A DNA stretch of 64,000 nt from Pseudomonas putida (lineage in GTDB: Bacteria > Pseudomonadota > Gammaproteobacteria > Pseudomonadales > Pseudomonadaceae): positions 811,501-875,500 of the forward strand of contig CP047152.1 of NCBI GenBank assembly GCA_041879295.1. The letters run 5' to 3'. Under the pieces are notes generated by a model. The model had not been told where the DNA came from. It saw only the letters and a list, made by a program, of their open reading frames with translations, and did not search any database. Made by a program: the position numbers and the translations under genes. This document shows, piece by piece, positions 1 through 8,705 of this stretch; position 1 is the stretch's first letter; each line of letters begins with the position of its first letter.

Positions 1-900
1 AGTCGAGAGGTGCGGCGCCAGTCGCAGCCTGGGCACTATGACGCCAGCACTGCCGGTGCTCGAGCCCGTGCCCTCAGACACGTCCCGAGGCGCAGCAAGC
101 TTCTTGCCCCTGGTTCTGAACTGTTCCAGGTCGTACACAGCATGTTAGCCAAGGGCTGGTCTCCTCAGCAAATTGCCGCCAGACTCAAGGACTACTGGCC
201 TGATAATCCTGAGCGGCATGTGAGTCACGAAACGATCTACCTGACAATCTATGCATACCCACGCGGCGAGCTTAAGCGTCAACTCATTGGTTACCTGCGC
301 CAGGGCGGCAGCAAGCGGCGTACTCGCAGCACTGCGCCAGCTCGGCGCGAGCGCTATCCAGCTGAACAGAATATTCGCTACCGGCCTGAAGAGGTCGAAG
401 GTCGACAAGTGCCAGGTCATTGGGAAAGCGACCTGATCATGGGCGCGAACAATCGCTCGGCAGTAGCGACGATGGTCGAGCGCACGAGCCGTTTCGTGAT
501 CCTGGCCAAGTTGGATGCGCCCACCGCAGACGCCGCGCTAGAGGGGATGACGCGAGAACTTTCGCGGATGGCACCGGCGCTGCTGAAAACCATGACCCAT
601 GACCAAGGCAGCGAGATGGCCAAGCATCAAGAGCTGACAGCTCGTACGGGAATGAAGATCTACTTCGCTGACCCGCACAGCCCTTGGCAAAGAGGCAGCA
701 ACGAGAACACGAACGGCCTGCTCCGGCAGTACTTACCCAAGGGCACCGATTTGTCGCTGGTTAGCCAGGAGCGGCTGGACGAGATTGCCGACTTGCTCAA
801 CACCCGACCTCGTCAGACATTGGGCTGGAAATTCCCTGTTGAAGTGTTGACGGATCATCTGCAACTGCTGGCAACCAATCGGCTCAACATTATCAACTGA
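1..900 (+). CDS. IS30-family transposase, 5' end cut by window edge
   Basis: This is a transposase of the IS30 family. The frame is open to base 1, so the N-terminal DNA-binding part (including the first helix-turn-helix) lies partly outside the window. Visible features are a helix-turn-helix region (QQIAARLK...VSHETIYLTIY), then a DDE catalytic core with W-E-S-D-L-I (first Asp), the second Asp in THDQGSE and the final Glu in RGSNENTNG, typical IS30 spacing. About 299 residues are visible against roughly 320-390 for the family. It lies immediately upstream of, and in the same direction as, a truncated group II intron protein. The gene looks intact inside the window. Confidence 0.9.
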   Translation, partial: SREVRRQSQPGHYDASTAGARARALRHVPRRSKLLAPGSELFQVVHSMLAKGWSPQQIAARLKDYWPDNPERHVSHETIYLTIYAYPRGELKRQLIGYLRQGGSKRRTRSTAPARRERYPAEQNIRYRPEEVEGRQVPGHWESDLIMGANNRSAVATMVERTSRFVILAKLDAPTADAALEGMTRELSRMAPALLKTMTHDQGSEMAKHQELTARTGMKIYFADPHSPWQRGSNENTNGLLRQYLPKGTDLSLVSQERLDEIADLLNTRPRQTLGWKFPVEVLTDHLQLLATNRLNIIN

Positions 901-927
901 CTGTTGCACTTGGAACCTGAGGCCGCC
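1..927 (+). mobile_element. IS30-family element, right end
   Basis: The transposase stop is at 898-900. The following bases (TTGCACTTGGAACCTGAGG) look like an IS30-type terminal repeat. Recognisable group II intron protein sequence begins at about 927-933, so the element end is placed near 927. The left end is outside the window, so the repeats could not be paired. Confidence 0.6.
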
Positions 928-2126
928 AGGCCTATCAGCAGGTCAGAACCAACCGGGGAGCTGCTGGAATCGACGATGAGACCATTGCCGATTTTGAGCG
1001 GAACCTGCCGAAGAATCTTTACAAGCTATGGAATCGAATGTCGTCGGGGTCTTATTTCCCGCCGCCGGTCAAGGTTGTTGAGATACCGAAGGCATCGGGG
1101 GGTATACGCAGGCTGGGAGTGCCTACGGTCAGCGACCGTATCGCACAAACTGTAGTCAAACTCCTCATCGAGCCGAAGCTGGATGCGCTTTTCCATCCGG
1201 ACTCATATGGATACCGACCAGGGCGTTCAGCCAAACAGGCCATAGCGATCACACGCGAGCGCTGCTGGCGATACGACTGGGTGGTGGAGTTTGATATCAA
1301 GGCGGCTTTTGATCACATTGATCATGAACTGCTGATGAAAGCGGTGCGAACCCATATCAAAGAGGACTGGATACTGCTGTACATCGAACGATGGCTGGTT
1401 GCTCCGTTCGAGGCAGCAGATGGCGTTCGCATTCAACGCGAACGTGGCACCCCGCAAGGCGGCGTGATCAGTCCCATGCTGATGAATCTGTTCATGCATT
1501 ACACCTTTGACGCTTGGATGCAACGAAACAGCCCAAACTGTCCTTTTGCCCGGTACGCCGATGATGCGGTAGTGCATTGTCGTAGCGAGAGGCAGGCAGA
1601 ACACGTGATGCGTTCAATCGCTTCACGTCTAGCAGTTTGTGGTCTCACGATGCATCCCGAGAAATCGAAAATCGTGTACTGCAAGGACAGCAATCGACGC
1701 GCGGAGTATCCGCATGTGAGCTTTACCTTCCTTGGTTTCACTTTTAGACCCAGGAAGGCAATCGGCCAACAGAACAACCTTTTCACCAGCTTCCTGCCGG
1801 GAGTCAGTGCGCAAGCGTTGAAGCGGATGCGGCGAGCAGTGCGCGAGTGGCGGGTCAACCGCCAAACTCACGTGACGCTGGCTGCTGTGGCTCGGCTTTA
1901 CAACCCAGTGATACAAGGTTGGTGGCAGTACTATGGCGCGTTCTATCGGACGGCCATGCTTGGCATCTTTCGACATATCGATAGCGCACTCAAGCGTTGG
2001 GCCGGTCGTAAGTACAAAATACTTCACGGGCGCAAGCGGCGCATATCTCAATGGTTGGACACGGTGCAGACGGCTGCCCCTCGACTGTTTTATCACTGGC
2101 AAGTAACCGAGCAACAGGTTGGATAA
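927..2126 (+). pseudogene. Group II intron reverse transcriptase/maturase, N-terminally truncated
   Basis: Intron-encoded protein with reverse transcriptase and maturase (domain X) activity. The reading frame is open from 921 after a stop at 918-920 and already shows RT motif 0 (AYQQVRTNRGAAGIDDET) before the first ATG at 1038, so the N-terminal 20-30 residues were lost to the IS30 insertion. Later come RT2 (GYRPGRSA), FDIKAAFDHIDH, RGTPQGGVISP and the catalytic YADD with two Asp. Domain X follows (YNPVIQGWWQYYGAF). No HNH endonuclease domain is visible. About 360 residues can be translated from 1038, but without a native start it is probably not expressed properly. Confidence 0.85.
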
Positions 2127-2129
2127 CGG

Positions 2130-2163
2130 GAGCCGTATGACGCGAGAGTGTCACGTACGGTTC
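2130..2163 (+). ncRNA. Group II intron domain V
   Basis: A 34-nt hairpin begins GAGCCGTATGA and ends CACGTACGGTTC, pairing GAGCCGTA with TACGGTTC around a GAGA-type tip. Length, position just after the maturase stop codon and sequence match bacterial group II domain V, the catalytic hairpin of the ribozyme. A domain VI-like stem (CGGCTA / TGGCCG) follows at about 2170-2196. Confidence 0.88.
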
Positions 2164-2202
2164 TGCGAGCGGCTACGGGGGCAGTTCCTGTGGCCGACTC
2201 AC

Positions 2203-2670
2203 CACTTCGGCATGAAGGCTCACATCGGCGCGGATGCCGAGTCAGGTCTGGTGCACAGCGTGGTGGGGACGGCAGCCAACGTTGCTGACGTTACCCAGGT
2301 CGACAAACTGCTGCATGGAAAGGAAAACAGGGTCGGCGCCGACGCGGGTTACACCGGCGTAGAGAAACGCCCGGAACATGAAGGCCGGGAGGTGATCTGG
2401 CAGATTGCGGCCCGCCGCAGTACGTACAAGAAGCTGAGTAAGCGCAGTGCGCTGTACAAAGCCAAGCGCAAGATCGAGAAATCCAAGGCCCAGGTGCGCG
2501 CCAAAGTCGAGCACCCGTTCCGGGTGATCAAGCGCCAATTCGGCTACGTGAAGACACGCTTGCGTGGCCTGGCGAAGAACACCGCGCAGTTGGTGACACT
2601 GTTCGCGCTGTCGAACCTGTGGATGGCGCGCCGACATTTGCTGACGAATGCAGGAGAGGTGCGTCTGTAA
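2203..2670 (+). pseudogene. IS5-family transposase, 3' half only
   Basis: C-terminal half of an IS5-family transposase, from HFGMKAHIG through DAGYTGVEKRPEH and KVEHPFRVIKRQFGY to the stop. It is very close to residues 175-326 of the two complete copies at 11.5 and 39.7 kb. The N-terminal half is absent because the group II intron occupies the upstream position and its own 5' end has been replaced by IS30. An apparent longer reading frame from 2119 is a chimera of intron 3' end and transposase. Not functional as a transposase. Confidence 0.9.
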
Positions 2671-2815
2671 TGCGGGAAATGGCCGGCGCGAGGTGCTCGC
2701 GCCGGCTATAAATCCGGAAAGAGGGGATGATTTGATCGTTTTTTAGCCGAATTACCGTTTTGAAATCGGCAAGGGCTGGAGTCAGCCAGAAATACCTGAC
2801 TACTTCAGACCATCC
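2203..2815 (+). mobile_element. IS5-family element remnant (right half)
   Basis: The 3' half of the transposase is followed by its right terminal repeat TTCAGACCATCC at 2804-2815 and a CTAA target-type tetranucleotide at 2816-2819. Between them lies a perfect 11-bp hairpin at 2682-2706 (GCCGGCGCGAG, loop GTG), without a U-tract. The element is inverted relative to the complete IS5 at 11.4 kb, so the two flank the catabolic genes. Confidence 0.8.
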
Positions 2816-3042
2816 CTAAAGCTTGCGTGGATCTGATAATCCTTGGCTGGCTCTAGGATAAGGGTAGACCTGGTTTTGCAATGATAAGGACTGGATGAAG
2901 GAAAAAAAGTCGTTTTAATGATTCTGCGAGTCAGTTTTAAACTGTCTTGATTGCCGTGTATTTTTAGGCGGATTCACCGCGAATCACATGCCATGATACC
3001 GCAAGGGTCTAGGCACTCAGCTAACAATTAAAAAGGTGATTT
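2816..3042 (+). promoter_or_regulatory. Leader region of the aldehyde dehydrogenase gene
   Basis: A non-coding, AT-richer stretch between the IS5 right end and the aldehyde dehydrogenase start. A Shine-Dalgarno AAAGGTG lies just before the ATG at 3043. I see no convincing sigma-54 or sigma-70 promoter; GGCGGATTCACCGC near 2970 has the GG-N10-GC spacing but otherwise weak sigma-54 resemblance. Confidence 0.3.
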
Positions 3043-4488
3043 ATGATTAATGAGACGTACCCAGATACTCAACTTTTCATCAATGGAGAGTGGCGTGATG
3101 CTGAAGGTCGATCAACTATTGATGTTGTTAGCCCCGCAACCGGTTTGAGAATTGGTACCGTTGCCCATGCGTCTGAAGGTGACCTTGTACAAGCTGTTAA
3201 TGCGGCACAGGCTGGATTCGATGTCTGGCGTAATGTACCTGCATACGAGCGATCTGCCATCATGCGCAAAGCCGCTTCCATCATTCGGGAGCGGGCCGAA
3301 ACGATCGCCCGGTACATGACTCAAGAGCAGGGCAAACCATTGCTGGAGTCGCGTATCGAAGTCAACTCTGCGGCAGATATCATTGAGTGGTTTGCCGAGG
3401 AAGGTCGTCGCGTTTATGGTCGTGTAGTTCCTCCTCGCAATATCAACGCTAGCCAAATTGTCGTAAAGGAGCCAGTTGGCCCGGTAGCAGCCTTTACGCC
3501 ATGGAATTTCCCGGTTAACCAGGTGGTTCGTAAGCTCTGTGCTGCATTGGCAACAGGTTGCTCTTTCGTGGTGAAGGCTCCTGAAGAGACCCCGCGTTCA
3601 CCAGCCGAACTGATTCGTGCATTTGCCGACGCAGGTGTACCAAAGGGAGTTATCGGTCTGGTGTACGGTAACCCCGACCAGATCTCCAAATACCTTATCG
3701 CGCACCCAGTGATCCGCAAAATCACCTTCACCGGTTCCACTGCGATCGGTAAACAGTTGGCTGCCCTGGCTGGCCTGCACATGAAGCGGGCGACGATGGA
3801 GCTGGGTGGACACGCACCAGTGATCATCGCCGAGGATGCCGATTTGGAGTTAGCTATCCAGGTGGCAAGCGCCTCTAAATTCCGGAACGCCGGTCAGGTG
3901 TGCATCTCCCCGACACGATTCTTGGTGCATAACAGCATCAAAGATGCCTTTGTGAAAGGCATGGTCGCATACGCTGAAGGCCTCAAAATCGGTAATGGCC
4001 TCGAAGATGGAGTTAACTATGGGCCTCTAGCGAATGCTCGTCGAGTAGAGGCAATCGCAGGTTTGGTTGAAGACGCACGTAAATCGGGCGCGACGGTAGC
4101 GACTGGTGGTGAGCGAATCGGCTCGACAGGCAACTTCTTCGCCCCAACTGTTCTAGCAGATGTTCCGTTGGATGCTGAAGTGCTTTCTCAAGAACCGTTT
4201 GGTCCGATCGCAGCTGTACGTGGATTCGATCATATTGAGGAAGCGATAGCTGAGGCCAACCGTCTCCCATTCGGCCTGGGCGGTTATGCTTTCACGCGTT
4301 CATATCGCAACGTTCACCTTCTTACCCAAACTCTCCAAGTGGGCATGCTCTGGATCAACCAGCCTTCGACTCCGGTTCCTGAAATGCCGTTTGGCGGTGT
4401 TAAAGACTCGGGCTACGGCTCGGAAGGTGGCCCAGAGGCTCTTGAGCCGTACCTGGTCACCAAGTCGGTCACCGTAATGACCGCCTGA
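3043..4488 (+). CDS. NAD(P)-dependent aldehyde dehydrogenase, succinate-semialdehyde dehydrogenase-like
   Basis: Member of the ALDH superfamily, 481 residues, usual length, oxidising an aldehyde to its acid with NAD(P). Visible motifs are the nucleotide-binding [17 protein letters not shown], the general-base Glu in MELGGHAP and the catalytic Cys in NAGQVCISP. The N-terminal [13 protein letters not shown] and [11 protein letters not shown] resemble the GabD succinate-semialdehyde dehydrogenase group rather than betaine-aldehyde enzymes. It starts the cluster containing iron-type alcohol dehydrogenases and a lactonase-like enzyme, which fits a role as the semialdehyde-oxidising step (BlcA/AttK analogue). 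An IS3 element now lies between it and the next gene. Exact substrate is inferred, not shown. Confidence 0.85.
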   Translation: MINETYPDTQLFINGEWRDAEGRSTIDVVSPATGLRIGTVAHASEGDLVQAVNAAQAGFDVWRNVPAYERSAIMRKAASIIRERAETIARYMTQEQGKPLLESRIEVNSAADIIEWFAEEGRRVYGRVVPPRNINASQIVVKEPVGPVAAFTPWNFPVNQVVRKLCAALATGCSFVVKAPEETPRSPAELIRAFADAGVPKGVIGLVYGNPDQISKYLIAHPVIRKITFTGSTAIGKQLAALAGLHMKRATMELGGHAPVIIAEDADLELAIQVASASKFRNAGQVCISPTRFLVHNSIKDAFVKGMVAYAEGLKIGNGLEDGVNYGPLANARRVEAIAGLVEDARKSGATVATGGERIGSTGNFFAPTVLADVPLDAEVLSQEPFGPIAAVRGFDHIEEAIAEANRLPFGLGGYAFTRSYRNVHLLTQTLQVGMLWINQPSTPVPEMPFGGVKDSGYGSEGGPEALEPYLVTKSVTVMTA

Positions 4489-4584
4489 GACCTCACGTCT
4501 TCCTAAGGCGGCGTGTGTTGGGGGCTCGATTGTGAGCCTCCAATGCAGTCCAGGCTTGTATCTCTCTGAATCGCCCCTGGTTTC

Positions 4585-5466
4585 CTAGACACTCTCCAAG
4601 CTCAGGAAATAGCGTTTCTCATACTCTATTGGAGACAGCTGCATAGCACTGCTGTGTCGGCGTTTAGGGTTATAGAACATTTCGATGTAATCGAAAATAT
4701 CACTTCGGGCTTCTTCACGGGTTGTGTAGATCTTTCGTCGGATGCGCTCCCGCTTCAAAAGTTGGAAAAAGCTCTCGGCTACGGCATTGTCGTGGCAGTT
4801 TCCCCGCCGACTCATGCTGCTGATTACATTGTTAGCCTTCAAGAAGCTTTGCCAATCTGAGCTACTGAACTGACTACCTTGATCTGAGTGAATCATCACT
4901 TGCTGCTGTGGCTTGCGTCGCCACACAGCCATCAACATTGCGTCGATAGCCAGGTCGCTGCACATCCTTGGCTTCATTGACCAACCAATTACTTGGCGTG
5001 AGAACAGATCCAGCACTACCGCTAGATAGAGCCATCCTTCATAGGTGCGGATGTAAGTGATATCTGTCACCCAGACCTTGTTCGGCTCACTGACCTTGAA
5101 CTGCCGCGCGAGGTGGTTGGGCGAGGCCACTGTTGGTTTTCCACCGTAAAACCCTGGACGCCGCCGATCGCCCGTTTGCGAACGCAGCCCCTCCGCCTGC
5201 ATCAAGCGCCCGACTCGATTTCGTCCGCATTCCTCTCCCAGCTCACGTAGGTCATCGTGAATTTTGCGGTAGCCGTATACACCTCCGCTTTCTAGCCAAG
5301 CGTGCTTGATCAAGCCAAGCAGACGTTGATCTTCTTTTGCTCGGGCAGATTGAGGCTCGGCCAGCCAGGCGTAGTAGCCGCTGGGGTGCACCTTGAGGGT
5401 TTGGCAAAGGCGCCGCACCGGGTAATCAGTCGAGTGCTTCTTGATGAAGGCGTACTTCAGCCGCAC
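4585..5466 (-). CDS. IS3-family transposase OrfB (integrase core)
   Basis: OrfB of an IS3-family element, 293 residues, carrying the rve-type DDE core. WVTDITYI holds the first Asp, HSDQGSQFSS the second, and NAVAESFFQLLK the final Glu. An N-terminal HTH_21-like region (GYRKIHDDL) is present. It overlaps the end of orfA by about 10 bases, with an A6G slippery run on the minus strand in the overlap zone, so the active transposase is probably made as an OrfAB fusion by -1 frameshifting, as in other IS3 elements. Appears intact. Confidence 0.92.
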   Translation of the reverse strand: MRLKYAFIKKHSTDYPVRRLCQTLKVHPSGYYAWLAEPQSARAKEDQRLLGLIKHAWLESGGVYGYRKIHDDLRELGEECGRNRVGRLMQAEGLRSQTGDRRRPGFYGGKPTVASPNHLARQFKVSEPNKVWVTDITYIRTYEGWLYLAVVLDLFSRQVIGWSMKPRMCSDLAIDAMLMAVWRRKPQQQVMIHSDQGSQFSSSDWQSFLKANNVISSMSRRGNCHDNAVAESFFQLLKRERIRRKIYTTREEARSDIFDYIEMFYNPKRRHSSAMQLSPIEYEKRYFLSLESV

Positions 5467-5735
5467 TCCTTGGCAAAGTACGCGGCGGCCTTTTTTAAGA
5501 TGTCTCGCTCTTCCGTCACGCGCTTGAGTTCAGCGCGTAGCTTGCGCAGTTCGGCCTGCTGATCGTCGTCTTGCTGACGCTGCTCTTGGGGCTTGCTGTA
5601 GACCTTGATCCAGGCGTAAAGACTGTGCACGGACATGCCCAGGCGCTGGGCGACATCGGCGACAGGTTTGCCTTTCTCGGTCACTTGCTTGACCGCTTCG
5701 ATCTTGAATTCTTCGGGGTAACGCTGACGACTCAT
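5457..5735 (-). CDS. IS3-family transposase OrfA
   Basis: OrfA of the IS3 element, 92 residues: an HTH_8-type helix-turn-helix (RYPEEFKIEAVKQV ... VADVAQRLGMSVHSLYAWIK) followed by a leucine-zipper-like coiled coil (LRKLRAELKRVTEERDILKKA) used for multimerisation. It binds the terminal repeats. The slippery A6G run near its end lies in front of OrfB. Looks intact and resembles the IS51 branch of IS3. Confidence 0.9.
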   Translation of the reverse strand: MSRQRYPEEFKIEAVKQVTEKGKPVADVAQRLGMSVHSLYAWIKVYSKPQEQRQQDDDQQAELRKLRAELKRVTEERDILKKAAAYFAKECG

Positions 5736-5863
5736 GGCACCTCCTATTTGGGCCTCATTATGAGGCTTGGAGGTGTCTACGAAACCAGGGGCGATTCAGT
5801 TGAACCACGTGAGCATTGCATATTCGAATGCCTTAGATGAGATTTTTAGGGGAGAAATCTAGG

Positions 5864-6685
5864 ATGAGCATTAGCATTGTGACTTGGACATTGGGGCTCA
5901 CTGCGGCTCAGGACGTGATCAACAAAGCGCAAGCACTGGGCTTGGACGGCATTCAATACGCTGGTGATCATAGAGACGTCGATCCGATTCAGCTTCGAAA
6001 CAGCGCCATCCAGTCAGGGTTAGAAGTCATCGCCGTCGACCCATTCAATGCTGGGCCTACTGACCCGAGCACTGCCAGTGCAGCCGGAGCTGTCGCCTAC
6101 TACAAACGCGTGATCGATTTTGCCGAGATTCTCGGGACGGTGCCGGTTACGCTTCAAGGCCTCTCGCTGTGGACGAAGAACTGTGACAACAGGAACGATG
6201 CCAAGGATCAACTCCTAACCTGTTGCGAGGCGGTTAACCGATACGCTCATGAACGCGGCGTCCGAACGCTTTACGAGGTATGCAACCATTACGAAGTACC
6301 CCTGATACACACCGCTCAGGAGTGCCGGGAGCTTATCGAAGCTGTCGGTGAGGGAAACATGGGCATGATCTTGGACAGCTTTCACATGAACATCAATGAG
6401 CAGGATCCCTTGCAGGCTATACGGGCCAATTTGGACTTACTCGAGATCTATCACATCTCCGATTCAGGCCGAGGCGGAATTGGAACCGGACACATCAATT
6501 TCAGGACGCATCACCGGACGCTCCTAGAGGGTGGCTTTGCTGGCCATGTGGCGATTGAGCCAGTGCTCGCTCACCTCACCCCGAGTAATTCTCCGAGATT
6601 CGCAGACGACCAGGCTCAACTGGACGCGCAGATTTACCATAGCGCCTCGTGCTGGAGGAGTTACTCGAATGATCTTCCTGAGTGA
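5864..6685 (+). CDS. Sugar phosphate isomerase/epimerase-like TIM-barrel protein
   Basis: A 273-residue protein of the AP-endonuclease-2/xylose-isomerase-like TIM-barrel superfamily. The ATG at 5864 is chosen because GGGGAGAA precedes it and MSISIVTWTLGL is a natural barrel start; an upstream ATG at 5837 would add nine unlikely residues. Metal-ligand-type residues are seen in YEVCNHYE, MILDSFHMNINE (Asp, His) and VAIEPVL (final Glu). Substrate cannot be told. It follows the IS3 element and, before that insertion, would have been in line with the aldehyde dehydrogenase. Hydroxypyruvate isomerase-like or inosose-dehydratase-like chemistry are alternatives. Confidence 0.75.
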   Translation: MSISIVTWTLGLTAAQDVINKAQALGLDGIQYAGDHRDVDPIQLRNSAIQSGLEVIAVDPFNAGPTDPSTASAAGAVAYYKRVIDFAEILGTVPVTLQGLSLWTKNCDNRNDAKDQLLTCCEAVNRYAHERGVRTLYEVCNHYEVPLIHTAQECRELIEAVGEGNMGMILDSFHMNINEQDPLQAIRANLDLLEIYHISDSGRGGIGTGHINFRTHHRTLLEGGFAGHVAIEPVLAHLTPSNSPRFADDQAQLDAQIYHSASCWRSYSNDLPE

Positions 6686-6727
6686 TACAGCCAAGTTTTC
6701 CATTGCTGCTGCCTAAAGAGTGATCAC

Positions 6728-7081
6728 ATGAGCAACTACGCCGTGACTCCTGACGGGCGATACTTTGTGGTCAAAGGTCGACTGTGGCGCTGCAGCGATC
6801 CGTCGCTTTCCGAGGATGAGCGAGGTCGATTGGTTAAGGAGTTGATGAACGCCCGGCGCGCAGTTAAGAAATCCAAGTCTTCCGGAGACGCCACTGAGCT
6901 TCGTGTCGCAAGGGAGCTTGTCAATGACGCCAAGGTAAAGCTCGGTGAACGAGGGGCGCCATGGTGGAAGGACGGTAGCCCGGACTACAACCGAAAAATG
7001 GTTGTAAATACGCCCTACGCAGACTGGTATGCCTCGCTCGACGATCAATGTCGAGGTTCGTCAGCGCTACCACAGGGCTGA
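6728..7081 (+). CDS. Conserved hypothetical protein
   Basis: A 117-residue protein, highly charged, without signal peptide or membrane segment. It begins MSNYAVTPDGRYFVVKGRLW, with a central basic helix (ARRAVKKSKSS, ARELVNDAKVKLGERG) and PWWKDGSPDYNRKMV near the end. I recognise it only as a conserved protein type found beside metabolic genes in Pseudomonas; no function is known to me. It starts 42 bases after the TIM-barrel stop and is likely cotranscribed with it. The next gene, an activator, begins 90 bases downstream in the same direction. Confidence 0.65.
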   Translation: MSNYAVTPDGRYFVVKGRLWRCSDPSLSEDERGRLVKELMNARRAVKKSKSSGDATELRVARELVNDAKVKLGERGAPWWKDGSPDYNRKMVVNTPYADWYASLDDQCRGSSALPQG

Positions 7082-7171
7082 GATCGCACAGCCAGGCTGG
7101 TGACTCCACAGGCTTGCTCCTGTTAGTGACCAAACCACGTACACTATCCTTTTCTGTGGCAGATCCTGATC

Positions 7172-8542
7172 GTGGACTTCAACGACCAAACCTTTGACAC
7201 GTTCTTGAATGCGTTGCATGACGGCGTCTATATCACCGACGGCGCCGGTATCACCGTGAAGGTGAACACTGCATACGAGCGACTGACAGGGCTTGAAGGT
7301 GAGCAAATCATCGGGCGTAGCATGCATGACCTGGTACGCGATGGTGTCTTATCACAGTCAGCATCATTGCGCGTGCTCCAGCAAGGCGCTCCAGTATCAG
7401 TGATGCAAAGCCTAAGCAACGGCAAAAAGCTTTTGGTAAGCGCTACGCCGATTTTTGAAGATCGCCGCATCAGCTACGTCGTCAGCGCAGTTCGGGACAT
7501 GACCGAGCTTCTGCGTATGAAGCACGAGCGTGATGAGCTAGCTGGGCTCAAAAAGCTTCGTAGCAGCACCGCGCAACTGCACGCTGGCGAATACATGAAG
7601 CTCGCAAAGTCTCCAATGGTTTTCGACCAGGCACAGACTGGACAGCTCTTTGCCCAAGCTCGACGAGTGGCCAGTAGCGATGTGAAGGTTCTGCTTCTCG
7701 GAGAGACCGGGGTAGGCAAAAGCCTCGTCGCCCAGTACATCCACAATGCAAGCGCTCGGGCAAATGAGCCTTTCATACCTCTCAATTGCGGAGCAATGCC
7801 GGAAAACCTCATAGAAGCGGAATTGTTCGGATATGCGCCAGGAGCTTTCACAGGGGCCGCTGCAAAAGGGAAGAGAGGGCTATTGGAGCTCGCCAACCAT
7901 GGCACCTTGTTCCTCGATGAGATTGGTGATCTCCCCCTATCCCTTCAGGTCAAGCTTCTCAAGGCCATCGAGGAAAATCGCTTCATCCCTGTTGGAGGCC
8001 TAGAGCTAAAGGAGGTCGACGTCCGCATCATCAGCGCGACCCACCATGATCTTCGACAGCGGGTTGCTGATGGCTTGTTCCGGGCGGATCTGTATTACAG
8101 ACTCAATGTCGTTCCGATCAAAATCCCTGCCCTGAGGGAACGTGGCAATGAGATACCCACGCTCCTGGAACATTACCTTGCTCATTTCAACGGCAGATAT
8201 GAGCAAAACATGAAATGGAGTCTCGAGGCGGTCGATCTGCTCTGTGAGTATGCTTGGCCAGGAAATATCCGCGAACTAATAAATCTGGTCGAGCGCTTGG
8301 TCGTTACCTGCGAGTCTGAAACGATTGAAGCGCTAGACCTACCGGAGGAGATGCTGAACCTGCATGCAGAGGGCGAAAACCTGAGCCGACTCCCCTTGCG
8401 CAGGATCATTGAGAATGCAGAACGCAGCGCCATCATGTCCGCGATGCGTATTCACAAAACCACCCGCCTTGCGGCAAAAGCCCTGGGCGTCAGCCAAGCC
8501 ACCATTGTCCAAAAGATGAAACGTTGGGAAAGGTCTGATTAG
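7172..8542 (+). CDS. PAS-domain sigma-54-dependent transcriptional activator
   Basis: A 456-residue enhancer-binding protein of the PAS/AAA+/Fis-HTH type. A PAS sensor covers about residues 8-115 (DGVYITDGAGITVKVN). The AAA+ domain (about 145-375) has Walker A GETGVGKS, the sigma-54-contacting GAFTGA loop, Walker B TLFLDEIGD and the arginine-finger region FRADLYYRLN. The C-terminal helix-turn-helix (TTRLAAKALGVSQATIVQKMKRW) is of the TyrR kind. Start is GTG at 7172. There is no response-regulator receiver, so it probably senses a small ligand. It most likely activates the adjacent alcohol dehydrogenase gene, which has a -24/-12 type promoter at 8650. A truncated paralogue lies at 12.6 kb in the same relation to a second alcohol dehydrogenase. 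Confidence 0.9.
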   Translation: MDFNDQTFDTFLNALHDGVYITDGAGITVKVNTAYERLTGLEGEQIIGRSMHDLVRDGVLSQSASLRVLQQGAPVSVMQSLSNGKKLLVSATPIFEDRRISYVVSAVRDMTELLRMKHERDELAGLKKLRSSTAQLHAGEYMKLAKSPMVFDQAQTGQLFAQARRVASSDVKVLLLGETGVGKSLVAQYIHNASARANEPFIPLNCGAMPENLIEAELFGYAPGAFTGAAAKGKRGLLELANHGTLFLDEIGDLPLSLQVKLLKAIEENRFIPVGGLELKEVDVRIISATHHDLRQRVADGLFRADLYYRLNVVPIKIPALRERGNEIPTLLEHYLAHFNGRYEQNMKWSLEAVDLLCEYAWPGNIRELINLVERLVVTCESETIEALDLPEEMLNLHAEGENLSRLPLRRIIENAERSAIMSAMRIHKTTRLAAKALGVSQATIVQKMKRWERSD

Positions 8543-8649
8543 GTTCCTAATCGGAGACCAGCTTTTTGATTTAATTCTTGCTCGCTGAACGCCTCCCGAC
8601 ATTCACCAGAACGCTGTGAAGGCCAGCAACGGCGGTCTTTTCAAAGCTT

Positions 8650-8665
8650 TGGCATAGCTTTTGTT
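8650..8665 (+). promoter_or_regulatory. Putative sigma-54 promoter of alcohol dehydrogenase 1
   Basis: TGGCATAGCTTTTGTT has the -24 GG and -12 G at the correct spacing, but GT instead of the usual GC at -12. The same position upstream of the second alcohol dehydrogenase (13050) carries TGGCACACGTTTTGTA. Conservation at both loci, directly behind a sigma-54 activator gene, supports the call. The start codon is 40 bases downstream. Confidence 0.55.
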
Positions 8666-8705
8666 ACCCACCAGCTCATCACAAGAAAACAAAGAGGATG
8701 AGCCC

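Larger units (their letters stand above)
927..2202 (+). mobile_element. Group II intron, 5' truncated by IS30
   Basis: The intron keeps most of its encoded reverse transcriptase/maturase, a 34-nt domain V (2130-2163) and a domain VI-like stem (about 2169-2199). Its 5' ribozyme domains I-IV and the first codons of the protein are missing at the IS30 junction. The 3' boundary near 2202 is placed by aligning the downstream codons (HFGMKAHIG) with the same stretch of the two complete IS5 transposases in this window. Without domain I it cannot self-splice in cis. Confidence 0.8.
4567..5798 (-). mobile_element. IS3-family insertion sequence, complete
   Basis: Inverted ends are TGAATCGCCCCTGGTTTCC at 4567-4585 and its near-perfect complement at 5780-5798 (one mismatch, continuing into GTAGACACC). 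Two overlapping transposase frames lie between them on the minus strand. No identical 3-4 bp target duplication is visible on the two sides. The element separates the aldehyde dehydrogenase from the TIM-barrel gene of the same direction and would be polar on it. Confidence 0.88.

Noticed and set aside
2119..2670. Intact small transposase of 183 residues
   Set aside because: The first part is intron domain V/VI sequence read through; only the IS5 transposase C-terminal half is real.
4560..5802. Target-site duplication of the IS3 element
   Set aside because: The 3-4 bases on the two sides do not match, so no duplication is claimed.
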